NCBI RefSeq assembly: GCF_019795155.1
Contig: NZ_JAILYN010000051.1
Coordinates: forward strand, 1-32,566
DNA length: 32,566 bases
Source: Marinobacterium arenosum
Lineage (GTDB): Bacteria; Pseudomonadota; Gammaproteobacteria; Pseudomonadales; Balneatricaceae
Direction: 5' to 3'
The notes under the pieces were generated by a model. The model was not told the origin of the DNA. It searched no databases and was given only the letters and a program-made list of their open reading frames with translations. Within the stretch, counting starts at the first letter, position 1. Every line of letters begins with the position of its first letter. The position numbers and the translations under genes are program-made. Positions 24,659 through 32,445 of this stretch are shown in pieces.

Positions 24659-25498
24659 TCAGATGATCAGCGTTTCCAGCCGAAGAGGCTGCCCCGCCCG
24701 ACATTTTTCCGCCTCCGGTAAGACATCCATGCTGGGCCATAAGCCGGTTTGCAACGCCTCGGCATAGCCGTTCGAGAGACCCGCTTCGAGCATCGCCTGA
24801 TAGCTTGCGGCAACCTCATACGACAGCCGATGCCAGCTGGCTTCGATACGGTCCGCCTGCGGGGTCAGCAGCAGGTACCAACCATCGGGGGTGCCGTCAT
24901 TGGCTGGCATGCCGATAGCCCCGCTGTTCAGCCAGTAGCCCGATTCCAGAGCGGAGCCGAAAGGGATACCGCAGTGGCCGCCGACCACCACATCGGCAGC
25001 AGCCTGCGCCAGCTGAGTCTGTTTCTGCACGGCGGAGCTGCTGGCGAACAGGAACTCGTTGATCCGCTCGACCCCGCCATGCACCACCAGGAAGCGTCGG
25101 CCATTGAGCTTGAAGCGGATCTGGCGGGGCAGGCCCGCCATCCAGCGGCGCTGCGGTTCACTGATCCGCTGGCTGGCATAGCGATACCAGCCGACGGACA
25201 GCAACGAACAGGCGCTATCCGCTTCGAAACCACAGCCGCAGTCCGGCGCGCCCTCGGCCAGCGACTGCTCGCAGTTGCCCATCACCACGGCAATCCCCCA
25301 GCGGCGGATCAACTCCACCGTCTCCGCCGGCTGGGCACAGTAGGCCACCGTATCGCCGGTACAGATCAGCCGCTCCGGCGCGATCCCCAGCCGGCGGGCC
25401 TCCAGTTGCATCGCCTGGCTGGCCGCCAGGTTACTGTAGGGGCCGCCGAACAGCAGTACCGGACCGTTCAGCTCGCCCAGGTCGATCACCGATTCCAT
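24659..25498 (-). CDS. Metallophosphoesterase family protein
   Basis: A 279-residue calcineurin-like phosphoesterase. Conserved pieces are CTGDTVAYCA (Asp49), VVMGNCE (Asn75), VVHGG and VVGGHCGIPF, giving most of the dimetal site. The first motif, normally D-x-H, is replaced by LLFGGPYSNLAA, so it may bind metals differently or be weakly active. It is the second gene of a leftward operon, 12 bases after the sodium:solute symporter. The shared upstream promoter-like element links it to the arsS-type operon. Substrate unknown; removal of phosphate from a pathway intermediate is a guess. Confidence 0.8.
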   Translation of the reverse strand: MESVIDLGELNGPVLLFGGPYSNLAASQAMQLEARRLGIAPERLICTGDTVAYCAQPAETVELIRRWGIAVVMGNCEQSLAEGAPDCGCGFEADSACSLLSVGWYRYASQRISEPQRRWMAGLPRQIRFKLNGRRFLVVHGGVERINEFLFASSSAVQKQTQLAQAAADVVVGGHCGIPFGSALESGYWLNSGAIGMPANDGTPDGWYLLLTPQADRIEASWHRLSYEVAASYQAMLEAGLSNGYAEALQTGLWPSMDVLPEAEKCRAGQPLRLETLII

Positions 25499-25510
25499 CC
25501 CGCCACTCCG

Positions 25511-26911
25511 TTACGGCTGTGTTTGCATCAGGCTACGCTCACGGCTGGCGGCGTTCAGCCCACCCAGCCAGAACATCAGGCAGCCCACCACCAGTACGGT
25601 CGCGGAGATCCACAACAGCTTGGTGTACTTGTGGCTGTCGCCCAGCAGCGCCGTATAGCCGGATGATTCGGTGAAATAGAGCAGCGCGCCGCCGATCGCC
25701 AGCGCGAAGCTGGCCAGGTAACTCCACAGCGGGATATCTCGCCGGTTGCCCCAGAGGCTGAAGAAGATCACCGGCGCCAGATACATCGATGCCGTACCGC
25801 TGACCGCAACGGCGCTGAACAGGTCCTTGTTGCCGACAAACACCAGCCCCACCCCGAGCAGCATGAACAGCGCCATCGCCAGCCGGCCGTTGCGGATGCC
25901 GGCCGGCAGCAGCGCCATATCGACTACCGTCAGCTTGGCGGCGCTGGACAGGGTACTGTCCAGCGTCGACATCGCCGAGATCACCAGCGAGGCACTGAAC
26001 AGCAGCATCGGCAACTCGCCAAGCAAGCGACTCAGCACCTGGTTCATCGATTCACCGGCCAGCGCGTTGGCGCCGGCGATCACCCCCAACGAACCGAACG
26101 CCAGAATACAGAGGGTGCTGATCCAACCGGCATGGATGAAGCTGCGCCTGGTGGTTTCGCGATCCGCCAGGAAACCGCGATCCATCATTACCGGGTCGTG
26201 CATCGGGTAGCTCCAGATCTGCAACAGCGCCACCAGCAGCAGGATCGGCCCCGGCTCGGAGATCACGAACGGCTTGAACGCCAGCAGTTCGCTGCCGAAG
26301 TGGCCGCCAAAACCGACGATGGCCAGCAGCAGGATCAGCACCAGCAGGAAGATCAGCATCTGGAACAGGTCGGTGCGCAACGAGGCGTGCAATCCGCCCA
26401 GCATCGAGTAGCAAAGAGTTACCAGCGCCAGGCCGAGCACCGCCAGGGTATACGACTGGCTGCCGGCCACCCCGAACAGGATGCCGATCACCAGCAGGTT
26501 GGCAAACACCTCGCTGACCAGCCGCACGCCGATCACGAAGTTGTAGCAACCGGTGCCCCAGCGCCCAAAGCGGTCGGCCAGAAACGCCTGGATGCTGCCA
26601 TAGCCACGCTCGAAACGCAGCTGGTCGATGATCCGGCCGCCGGTCAGGAACGACAGGTAGTAGGCGCCGTAGGCCAGGGTGCCCCAGATGCCGTAATAGA
26701 ACCCCAGGATCGCCGCGTTCAGCAGCGAGCGGGCAAAGATCCAGGTGGTCACCTGGGAGAACACCAGGGTGATCAGGCCCGGCGCCTGGCCGTCCGGCGA
26801 CTGGCCCCGAAAAAACTCGCCCTCGCGGGCGGCTTTGCGTGATAGAAACAGCGAGATGATCGCCACCAGTGCGACCAGAGCAGAAAGCTGATAATCCATG
26901 GTTTCCGGCAT
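25511..26911 (-). CDS. Sodium:solute symporter (SSF) family protein
   Basis: A membrane protein of about 466 residues with 13 or so transmembrane segments and SSF-type features (GFYYGIWGTLAYGAYYLSFL; YSMLGGLHASLRTDLFQM; ISAMSTLDSTLSSAAKLT, the Na+-site helix). It would import a small organic solute with Na+. Two ATGs are plausible, 26911 and 26899; the ATG at 26950 is disfavoured because it coincides with the predicted transcription start of the element at 26958-26987. It is the first gene of an operon with the metallophosphatase. Substrate is not recognisable. Confidence 0.85.
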   Translation of the reverse strand: MPETMDYQLSALVALVAIISLFLSRKAAREGEFFRGQSPDGQAPGLITLVFSQVTTWIFARSLLNAAILGFYYGIWGTLAYGAYYLSFLTGGRIIDQLRFERGYGSIQAFLADRFGRWGTGCYNFVIGVRLVSEVFANLLVIGILFGVAGSQSYTLAVLGLALVTLCYSMLGGLHASLRTDLFQMLIFLLVLILLLAIVGFGGHFGSELLAFKPFVISEPGPILLLVALLQIWSYPMHDPVMMDRGFLADRETTRRSFIHAGWISTLCILAFGSLGVIAGANALAGESMNQVLSRLLGELPMLLFSASLVISAMSTLDSTLSSAAKLTVVDMALLPAGIRNGRLAMALFMLLGVGLVFVGNKDLFSAVAVSGTASMYLAPVIFFSLWGNRRDIPLWSYLASFALAIGGALLYFTESSGYTALLGDSHKYTKLLWISATVLVVGCLMFWLGGLNAASRERSLMQTQP

Positions 26912-26957
26912 CCGACAGAGATTATTGTTAACGGCAGGCACGTTCGCCATCGCTTCT

Positions 26958-26987
26958 TAGTCGCGGCACCCTGCGGTTTCTTACAGT
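26958..26987 (-). promoter_or_regulatory. ECF-like promoter element upstream of symporter operon
   Basis: On the minus strand ACTGTAAGAA (26987-26978), a 14-base spacer starting ACCGCAG, then CGACTA (26963-26958). The same two boxes with the same spacing occur in front of the arsS-type gene. A CGACTA -10 and a TGTAA-containing -35 resemble ECF sigma promoters. It is about 47 bases upstream of the preferred start codon. Confidence 0.6.
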
Positions 26988-27018
26988 TTTTGCCGACCTT
27001 AAAAAACCGGCCGCCCGC

Positions 27019-27699
27019 TCAGCGATACAGCTGTGCCAGCCGGGCCGGGTCCGCGCCACGCCAGTACGCCCAGCGCAGCCGCCACATCAGCAGGATGGTT
27101 TTCCAGACGCCGCGGGACTCCCAGCGGCGGCCGGAGGTGAGGACGCGATCGCGCAGGCAGAGCGGCGCGCCGAACCGCTTCAAACGGGCCGACAGCTCGA
27201 TATCCTCCATCAACGGCTGCTCGGGGAAACCGCCGACCTGCTCGAACACCGGGCGGCGGACGAAGATCGCCTGGTCGCCGGTGGCGATGCCGCTGAGTCG
27301 CGAGCGCAGATTCATCATCGTCGCAATCAGCGGCAGCATCGCGGCATTACCACTGAGCCGCACGTCGAAACGGCCCCACTGTTTATCGCCCGACTGCAGC
27401 GCCGCCAGAAGTCGCCGGTCGGCCTCCTGCGGCAGCCGGGTATCGGCGTGCAGAAACAGCAGCACCTCCCCCTGCGTCTCCTCGGCACCGGCATTCATCT
27501 GCCGTGCCCGGCCGCGCGGGGCATGCACCACCCGGAAACCGGCCGCTTCGGCGATATCCGCCGAGCCATCGCTGCTGCCGCCATCCACCAGCAGAATTTC
27601 ACAGCCACGCGGCTGCCAATACCGTAGATGCTCCAGCAACTCGGACAGCACCGCCGCTTCATTGAGCATCGGCACGATAATCGATAGCGGTTTTGGCAT
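27019..27699 (-). CDS. Family 2 glycosyltransferase (TIGR04283, rSAM/selenodomain-associated transferase 2 type)
   Basis: A 226-residue GT-A fold glycosyltransferase. It begins with SIIVPMLNEAAVL, followed by the nucleotide-sugar motif LLVDGGSSDGS (37-47) and FLHADTRLP with metal-binding Asp86. RGRARQMNAGA, GDQAIFVRR, GGFPEQPLMEDIELSARLKR and RRWESRGVW are typical of the transferase family that travels with ArsS-type radical SAM genes. It follows the flavoprotein fusion gene by only five bases (TGACAAAGATG), so it is translationally coupled. Role in decorating the ArsS product is inference from known gene neighbourhoods. Confidence 0.88.
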   Translation of the reverse strand: MPKPLSIIVPMLNEAAVLSELLEHLRYWQPRGCEILLVDGGSSDGSADIAEAAGFRVVHAPRGRARQMNAGAEETQGEVLLFLHADTRLPQEADRRLLAALQSGDKQWGRFDVRLSGNAAMLPLIATMMNLRSRLSGIATGDQAIFVRRPVFEQVGGFPEQPLMEDIELSARLKRFGAPLCLRDRVLTSGRRWESRGVWKTILLMWRLRWAYWRGADPARLAQLYR

Positions 27700-27704
27700 C
27701 TTTG

Positions 27705-29942
27705 TCAGCTTCCAACCTTCGAGTCGAAGGGCTCGCTGCTGTCCGAGCCCGAGGAGCCCGCAGGCTGGCGAGTGTCGCTCGGCACGCCTTTACCTCGCCG
27801 CCAGCGGTGGTAGCGCGCCAACCAGTTCAGCAGGGTTTGCGGCGCGTGTGCCCGCTTCCACTCGCCGGCGGCGTACTTGTTCGCTTCCGCCCAGGTCGGA
27901 TAGGCATGCACGGTGCCGAGTATCTTGTTCAGCCCCAGACCATGCTTCATCGCCAGCACGAACTCGGCCAGTAGATCGCCAGCATGCTCACCGACGATGG
28001 TGACGCCGAGAATCCGGTCCTTGCCCGGTTCGGTCAGCACTTTGACGAAACCATGCGCACCGCTGTCGGCGATCGCCCGGTCCAGATCGTCCAGCCCATA
28101 GCGGGTGACTTCGACCGCGATCCCCTTGTCCCTGGCCTGCTGCTCGTTGAGGCCGACATGCGCGACCTCGGGATCGATAAAGGTGGTGCGGGGGATCACC
28201 CGGTAATCGACCTGGAAGCGCTTCAGATTGCCGAACAGCGCATTGACCGCGGCGTACCAGGCCTGATGGGCGGCGGTATGGGTGAACTGATAGGGGCCGG
28301 CCACATCGCCGACCGCATAGATGTTCGGATAGAGGGTCTCCAAATAGGCGTTGGTGACCACCGTGCGGTCGGTCTCGATACCCAGCTCCTCCAGGCCGTA
28401 ACCGTCCAGCCGGGGTTGACGGCCGACCGCACAGAGCAGATCGTCGAACTCGATCGACGTTTCGGTACCCTGATGTTCGACGACGATAGTTTTGACATCG
28501 CCGTCGCATTCGCAGCGCAGCGCCGTATGGCCGGTCAACACCTGGACGCCGTCGGCGCGCAACGACTGTTCGGCCAACACCGAGACATCCTCATCTTCCC
28601 GTCCCAGCAAACGTGGGCCGCGCTCGATCTGCACCACCTCGGAACCGAGCCGGGCGAAGCTCTGCGCCAGTTCGCAGCCGATCGGCCCGCCACCGAGCAC
28701 CACCAGCCGCTTGGGGCTCTCTTCACGCTGGGCGAAAGTTTCCCAGAGCGTATCGCTGGTGACATAGCCGGTCTGCTCGATACCCGGCAGCGGCGGCACG
28801 ATCGGGCTGGCGCCGGTGGCGATCACGATACTGCGGGTGGTCAGCCGCTGCAGCTGGCCGTCATGGCGTTTGATCTCGACGGTCCAGGGGTCGACGATCC
28901 GCGCGTAGCCCTGCACCACGTCGACACCGAGCCCGGTATAGCGCTCGACGCTGTCATGCGGCTCTACCGCCTTGATTACCTGATGCACCCGCGCCATCAC
29001 CTGCTTGAACGAGAAGCCGGGCGTGGTGCTCTGCAGGCCATAGCGGTCGGCGTGGCGCATCTGGTGTGCCAAGCGGGCGCTCTTGATTAGCGCCTTGCTC
29101 GGTACGCAGCCGTAATTGAGGCAGTCCCCGCCCATCTTCTGTGCTTCCACCAATGTGACCTTGGCCTTCACCGCCGCGGCGATATAGGCGGACACCAGGC
29201 CGCCCGCGCCGGCGCCGATCACCACCAGGTTGCGATCAAAATGTGCCGGCCGCTGCCAACGGGCGTAGACCCGGCGACGCTGAACCCAGGCCAGGACCTT
29301 GCGGGCCAGCAGCGGGAACAGGCCGAGCAATGCGAAGGAGAACAGCAGCGCCGGTGACAGGATGCCGGCCAGGCTATCCAGTTGCGCCAGCTGGGTACCG
29401 GCGTTGACGTACACCAGGGTACCGGCCAGCATGCCGACCTGGCTGACCCAGTAAAAAGTGGTCGCCCGAATCGGCGTCAGCCCCATCAGCAGGTTGATCA
29501 GGAAGAACGGAAACACCGGCACCAGCCGCAGCGTGAACAGATAGAACGCACCATCCCGCGCCGCGCCCTCGTTGATCGCCTTCAGCCGGCTGCCAAAGCG
29601 GGACTGGACGCTGTCGCGCAACAGGTAGCGGGCGACCAGGAACGCCAGCAATGCACCCAGGCTGGAGGCGAAGGAGACCAGCAGCGTCCCCCAGAGCAGG
29701 CCGAACAGTGCGCCGGCCGCCAGGGTCATCACCGCCGCGCCCGGCAACGACAGCGCCGTCACCGCGACATAGAAGAGGAAAAACAGCCCGCCCATCAACA
29801 GGGGCTCTTCGGCCCGCCAGGCTTCGAACTGCCCCAGGCCCGACTTGACCCCCTCCAGGGTCAGCAAGCGGTCCAGGTCGAACAGGAAAAAGGCCCCCAC
29901 CATCAGTACGATCGCCAGGATAATCAGTCCTTTCTTCATCAT
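27705..29942 (-). CDS. TVP38/TMEM64 membrane domain fused to mercuric-reductase-like FAD oxidoreductase
   Basis: A 745-residue fusion. Residues 1-220 are a TVP38/TMEM64 (VTT) membrane domain with several transmembrane segments (GAAVMTLAAGALFGLLWGT and RLVPVFPFFLINLLMG motifs). Residues 236-700 are a class I pyridine nucleotide-disulfide oxidoreductase with FAD motif GAGAGG (243-248), redox-active Cys274/Cys279 (GGDCLNYGCVPSK) and VLGGGPIGCELAQ for NAD(P). Near the C-terminus VHAYPTWAE has Tyr681 where lipoamide dehydrogenase has its catalytic His, as in MerA-type enzymes. The last 25 residues are low-complexity. It is the middle gene of the operon, 9 bases after the radical SAM gene. Substrate unknown; thiol, metal or metalloid redox at the membrane is plausible. 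Confidence 0.92.
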   Translation of the reverse strand: MMKKGLIILAIVLMVGAFFLFDLDRLLTLEGVKSGLGQFEAWRAEEPLLMGGLFFLFYVAVTALSLPGAAVMTLAAGALFGLLWGTLLVSFASSLGALLAFLVARYLLRDSVQSRFGSRLKAINEGAARDGAFYLFTLRLVPVFPFFLINLLMGLTPIRATTFYWVSQVGMLAGTLVYVNAGTQLAQLDSLAGILSPALLFSFALLGLFPLLARKVLAWVQRRRVYARWQRPAHFDRNLVVIGAGAGGLVSAYIAAAVKAKVTLVEAQKMGGDCLNYGCVPSKALIKSARLAHQMRHADRYGLQSTTPGFSFKQVMARVHQVIKAVEPHDSVERYTGLGVDVVQGYARIVDPWTVEIKRHDGQLQRLTTRSIVIATGASPIVPPLPGIEQTGYVTSDTLWETFAQREESPKRLVVLGGGPIGCELAQSFARLGSEVVQIERGPRLLGREDEDVSVLAEQSLRADGVQVLTGHTALRCECDGDVKTIVVEHQGTETSIEFDDLLCAVGRQPRLDGYGLEELGIETDRTVVTNAYLETLYPNIYAVGDVAGPYQFTHTAAHQAWYAAVNALFGNLKRFQVDYRVIPRTTFIDPEVAHVGLNEQQARDKGIAVEVTRYGLDDLDRAIADSGAHGFVKVLTEPGKDRILGVTIVGEHAGDLLAEFVLAMKHGLGLNKILGTVHAYPTWAEANKYAAGEWKRAHAPQTLLNWLARYHRWRRGKGVPSDTRQPAGSSGSDSSEPFDSKVGS

Positions 29943-29951
29943 CAGATCTCC

Positions 29952-30902
29952 CTATAGGGCTCCGCCGCAGCTACTGCCCTGCCCCGCGGTGCAGCCATAA
30001 CAGTGGTCCGCTACGCAGATCGCTTTACCGGCCATATCCTCATTCAGCAGATCGCGCAGGTGCCGGGTTTTGCCGGCCACTGCCAGACCCAGCTGCTGGT
30101 TGAAGTCACAGTCATACAGCTTACCCTGCCAGTCCACGCTGATCAGCGAGCGGCACATGACGCCATCGAGATTCGCAGCCGTGTAGTTGTCCTTCAGCAG
30201 CTGCATATACGGTTCGAACTGCCCTTTCGAGATCAGCATCGAGCCGAACCGCTTGATCGGCATGTTCGCCAGCGCATAGAGCTCATTGAACCGGATGCCA
30301 AAATGCTGCTTCAGCTCGCGCTTGTAGTCGGCCTGCAGCGCCTGCTGGGATGGCGGTAGCGAGGGCCCCTGAGGGTTATAGACCAGATTGAGTTTCAGGC
30401 CGGAGGCTTCATCGCCATAGCCCAAGGCGTTCAGTTTCTGCAGACCGGTAATACTCTTGTCGAACACCCCCTTGCCCCGCTGTTTATCAACATTTTCCAA
30501 CGAATAGCAGGGCAAGGAGGCGACCACCTCGACGCCCTGCTCGGCAAGAAACTCGGCCAGCCCAGCCTGCTCCGGCTCGAACAGGATGGTCAGGTTGCAG
30601 CGGTCGATCACCCGCACGCCCAGCGCGCGCGCCTGGCGCACCAGATCACGAAAACCCTGATGCATCTCTGGCGCACCGCCGGTGAGGTCCAGCGTGCCAA
30701 TGGCACGCTTTTGCAACACCTCGGGAATCAACGCCAAGGTCTCCGGCGCCATCATCTCGCTGCGATGGGGCCCGGCATTCACATGGCAATGAACACAGCT
30801 CTGGTTACAGCGATACCCTAGATTAACCTGCAGCGTCTCGGTCCTCTGACGTTTGATTCGGGGAAAGTCGGTGACCTCGAGCAACGGTAGGGTGGCCAGC
30901 AT
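29952..30902 (-). CDS. arsS: ArsS-like radical SAM / Cys-rich domain protein
   Basis: A 316-residue radical SAM enzyme with the cluster motif CxxxCxxC at Cys32, Cys36 and Cys39 (YRCNQSCVHCHV) and the following LDLTGGAPE. The C-terminal Cys-rich domain includes VMCRSLISVDW, LYDCDFNQQLG and CYGCTAGQGSSCGGAL. This is the TIGR04167 family, named ArsS where it joins the adenosyl moiety of SAM to dimethylarsenic in arsenosugar synthesis. Some relatives have selenocysteine at the C-terminal SSxGG; here it is TGC cysteine (residue 312). The ATG at 30902 follows CAGGAG. It heads a three-gene operon; no arsM is in the window, so the arsenic role is provisional. Confidence 0.88.
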   Translation of the reverse strand: MLATLPLLEVTDFPRIKRQRTETLQVNLGYRCNQSCVHCHVNAGPHRSEMMAPETLALIPEVLQKRAIGTLDLTGGAPEMHQGFRDLVRQARALGVRVIDRCNLTILFEPEQAGLAEFLAEQGVEVVASLPCYSLENVDKQRGKGVFDKSITGLQKLNALGYGDEASGLKLNLVYNPQGPSLPPSQQALQADYKRELKQHFGIRFNELYALANMPIKRFGSMLISKGQFEPYMQLLKDNYTAANLDGVMCRSLISVDWQGKLYDCDFNQQLGLAVAGKTRHLRDLLNEDMAGKAICVADHCYGCTAGQGSSCGGAL

Positions 30903-31087
30903 GGTTTACTCCTGTTTGCGAAATTTGTGCACGCCTTCCGGCAGGCTTTATTCAGTAGTCGTCACAGACCGCGGATTCTTACAGTCTGTTGCACAGTAAC
31001 GCAGATAGACCATTCCACCCACCGCAGATTCAACCTGTCTTCTAACTGCTGCCGGTTCAATGTCCATATCCGTGCACTGCCATCAAC
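30903..31087. other. Upstream region of arsS-like operon
   Basis: Gap between the leftward arsS-like gene and the rightward CMD gene's operator. Besides the ECF-like element it has an inverted pair ACAGAC-N14-GTCTGT (30964-30989) overlapping that element's spacer and -35 box, and no small gene. Confidence 0.35.
30956..30985 (-). promoter_or_regulatory. ECF-like promoter element upstream of arsS-like operon
   Basis: On the minus strand ACTGTAAGAA (30985-30976), a 14-base spacer starting TCCGCGG, then CGACTA (30961-30956), matching box for box the element at 26958-26987. Predicted start is near 30948, about 46 bases before the ATG. Confidence 0.6.
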
Positions 31088-31141
31088 TTGAACACTTGCT
31101 CAATCCAAGCTAGATTAACCCCATATTGAGCACTTGCTCAA
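31088..31141 (+). promoter_or_regulatory. Sigma-70 promoter with two TetR-type operators
   Basis: Two 16 bp near-palindromes lie 38 bp apart: TTGAACACTTGCTCAA (31088-31103) and TTGAGCACTTGCTCAA (31126-31141), the second perfect apart from its 2-base centre. Between them is a strong sigma-70 promoter: TTGAAC (31088-31093), 17 bases, TAGATT (31111-31116). The first operator covers the -35 box and the second the start-site region, so a bound repressor would block transcription of the CMD gene. The TetR protein encoded downstream is the likely ligand. Confidence 0.8.
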
Positions 31142-31179
31142 GCCAGTCATCCAAACCCCCAGCAATCAGGAAACACCCC

Positions 31180-31719
31180 ATGAGCCACTTCGAAATCCAT
31201 GACCTCGACTCCGCCCCCGCGGAGAGTAAACTCCTACTGGAGCGCTCGATTCAGAATTTCGGCAGCATCCCCAACCTGCATGGGGTGATGGCCGAGTCTC
31301 CCGTCGTACTGGAGGCCTACCAGCAACTGCATACCCTGTTTCAGAACAGCTCGTTCGACGCGGAAGAGCTCACGGTGATCTGGCAGACCATCAACGTCGA
31401 ACACAACTGCCACTACTGCGTGCCGGCCCATGCCGCCATTGCGCAGATGATGAAAGTCGACGACCAGCTGACCGAAGCACTGCGCGAACGTCAGCCGATG
31501 CCCAAGGAAAAACTGCAGGTGCTGCACGACACCACCCTCGCTCTGGTGCGCGAACGTGGCATCTTGAGTGCCGAGCAGCTCGACCGGTTCTACAATGCGG
31601 GTTACAACCAGAAGCAACTGCTGGAGATCGTACTGGGCATCGCGCAGAAGGTTATGAGCAATTACATCAACCACCTGGCAGACACGCCGCTGGATGAGCG
31701 ATTCGCCGGTTTCGCCTAA
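31180..31719 (+). CDS. Carboxymuconolactone decarboxylase/AhpD-fold protein
   Basis: A 179-residue all-helical protein of the CMD/AhpD superfamily, peroxidase-related branch. The redox site is E-H-N-C-H-Y-C-V-P-A-H with Cys77, Cys80 and His84, the CxxCxxxH motif used for disulfide-based peroxide or electrophile reduction. The ATG at 31180 gives the normal length and follows CAGGA; the upstream frame includes the operator. It is controlled by the paired operators immediately upstream and followed 156 bp later by a tetR gene. A stress-induced detoxification role is inferred. Confidence 0.9.
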   Translation: MSHFEIHDLDSAPAESKLLLERSIQNFGSIPNLHGVMAESPVVLEAYQQLHTLFQNSSFDAEELTVIWQTINVEHNCHYCVPAHAAIAQMMKVDDQLTEALRERQPMPKEKLQVLHDTTLALVRERGILSAEQLDRFYNAGYNQKQLLEIVLGIAQKVMSNYINHLADTPLDERFAGFA

Positions 31720-31731
31720 GCGACAACGGCC

Positions 31732-31763
31732 GGTAACCGCCCTCCGGCAGGCGGGCGGCTACC
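31732..31763. repeat. Imperfect palindrome after CMD gene
   Basis: GGTA-A-CCGCCC pairs with GGGCGG-C-TACC around a 10-base loop, 13 bases past the stop codon. No T-run follows, so it is either a weak terminator or an REP-type element. Confidence 0.45.
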
Positions 31764-31875
31764 AGCCCATAGCCAAGAGGCCTGTTCGCAGCTACCCAAG
31801 CGGTTCACCGGCGGCTTTGGTTGCGGGAACAGGACCGGGATATACTTGGCGGATCAAAATATTTCGGGGGCCGGC

Positions 31876-32445
31876 ATGGTCAATATTGCAAAATTTGATC
31901 GCCAGGAGGTGGTCAGCCGCGCCATGCGGCTGTTCTGGCAGAAAGGTTTCAAGGGCACCTCCACCCGCGACCTGCAGCAGGTGATCAATATGCACCCCGG
32001 CAGCATCTATGCCGCCTTCGGTAGCAAAGCCGGCTTGTATCGCGAGGCACTCGATTACTACGCCGGTGAGATGGCAGCGCGGCTGCAATCGCTGATTCAA
32101 CAACATGGCTCGGTACTGGAGGGGTTCCAAGCCTTTTTCCGGCAGGCGCTGCTCGACCAACAGCACAGTCCGCCGAGCAATATGTGCATGCTGGTCAAGA
32201 CTGCGGTAGAGCTACAGGGCAAGGAAGTGGCGCTCTGCGAACAGGCGAAGCTTCGCCTGGCGGAAACCGAGCAGCTTTTTACCCGCTTACTCGATCAAGC
32301 GCGGGCTAACGGGGAGCTACCAGCAGAGACCTCCACGACCGAGCTGGCTCGCTATCTGCAAATACAGATGATGGGACTGCGCAGCTACAAGGCCTGCAGT
32401 GCCGAGACCCAGACCATTGAAGCCATGATAGAACGTTTGTTTTGA
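31876..32445 (+). CDS. TetR/AcrR-family transcriptional regulator
   Basis: A 189-residue TetR repressor. The DNA-binding domain is residues 8-55, with helix-turn-helix GTSTRDLQQVINMHPGSIYA and FGSKAGLYREAL as in the family. The C-terminal ligand domain contains Met/Cys residues (SNMCMLVKTAVEL; Cys114 and others) that could be thiol sensors, which is speculation. The ATG at 31876 is preferred over a TTG at 31846. It very likely binds the TTGARCACTTGCTCAA sites before the CMD gene. The stop codon TGA lies exactly at the border of an IS256-type element, so the original 3' end may have been altered. Confidence 0.9.
   Translation: MVNIAKFDRQEVVSRAMRLFWQKGFKGTSTRDLQQVINMHPGSIYAAFGSKAGLYREALDYYAGEMAARLQSLIQQHGSVLEGFQAFFRQALLDQQHSPPSNMCMLVKTAVELQGKEVALCEQAKLRLAETEQLFTRLLDQARANGELPAETSTTELARYLQIQMMGLRSYKACSAETQTIEAMIERLF

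Noticed and set aside
31180-31719. Arsenosugar-associated peroxidase-like protein linked to the arsS-like operon
   Set aside because: The CMD-fold protein is longer than that family, is on the opposite strand and has its own TetR operators instead of the ECF-like element.
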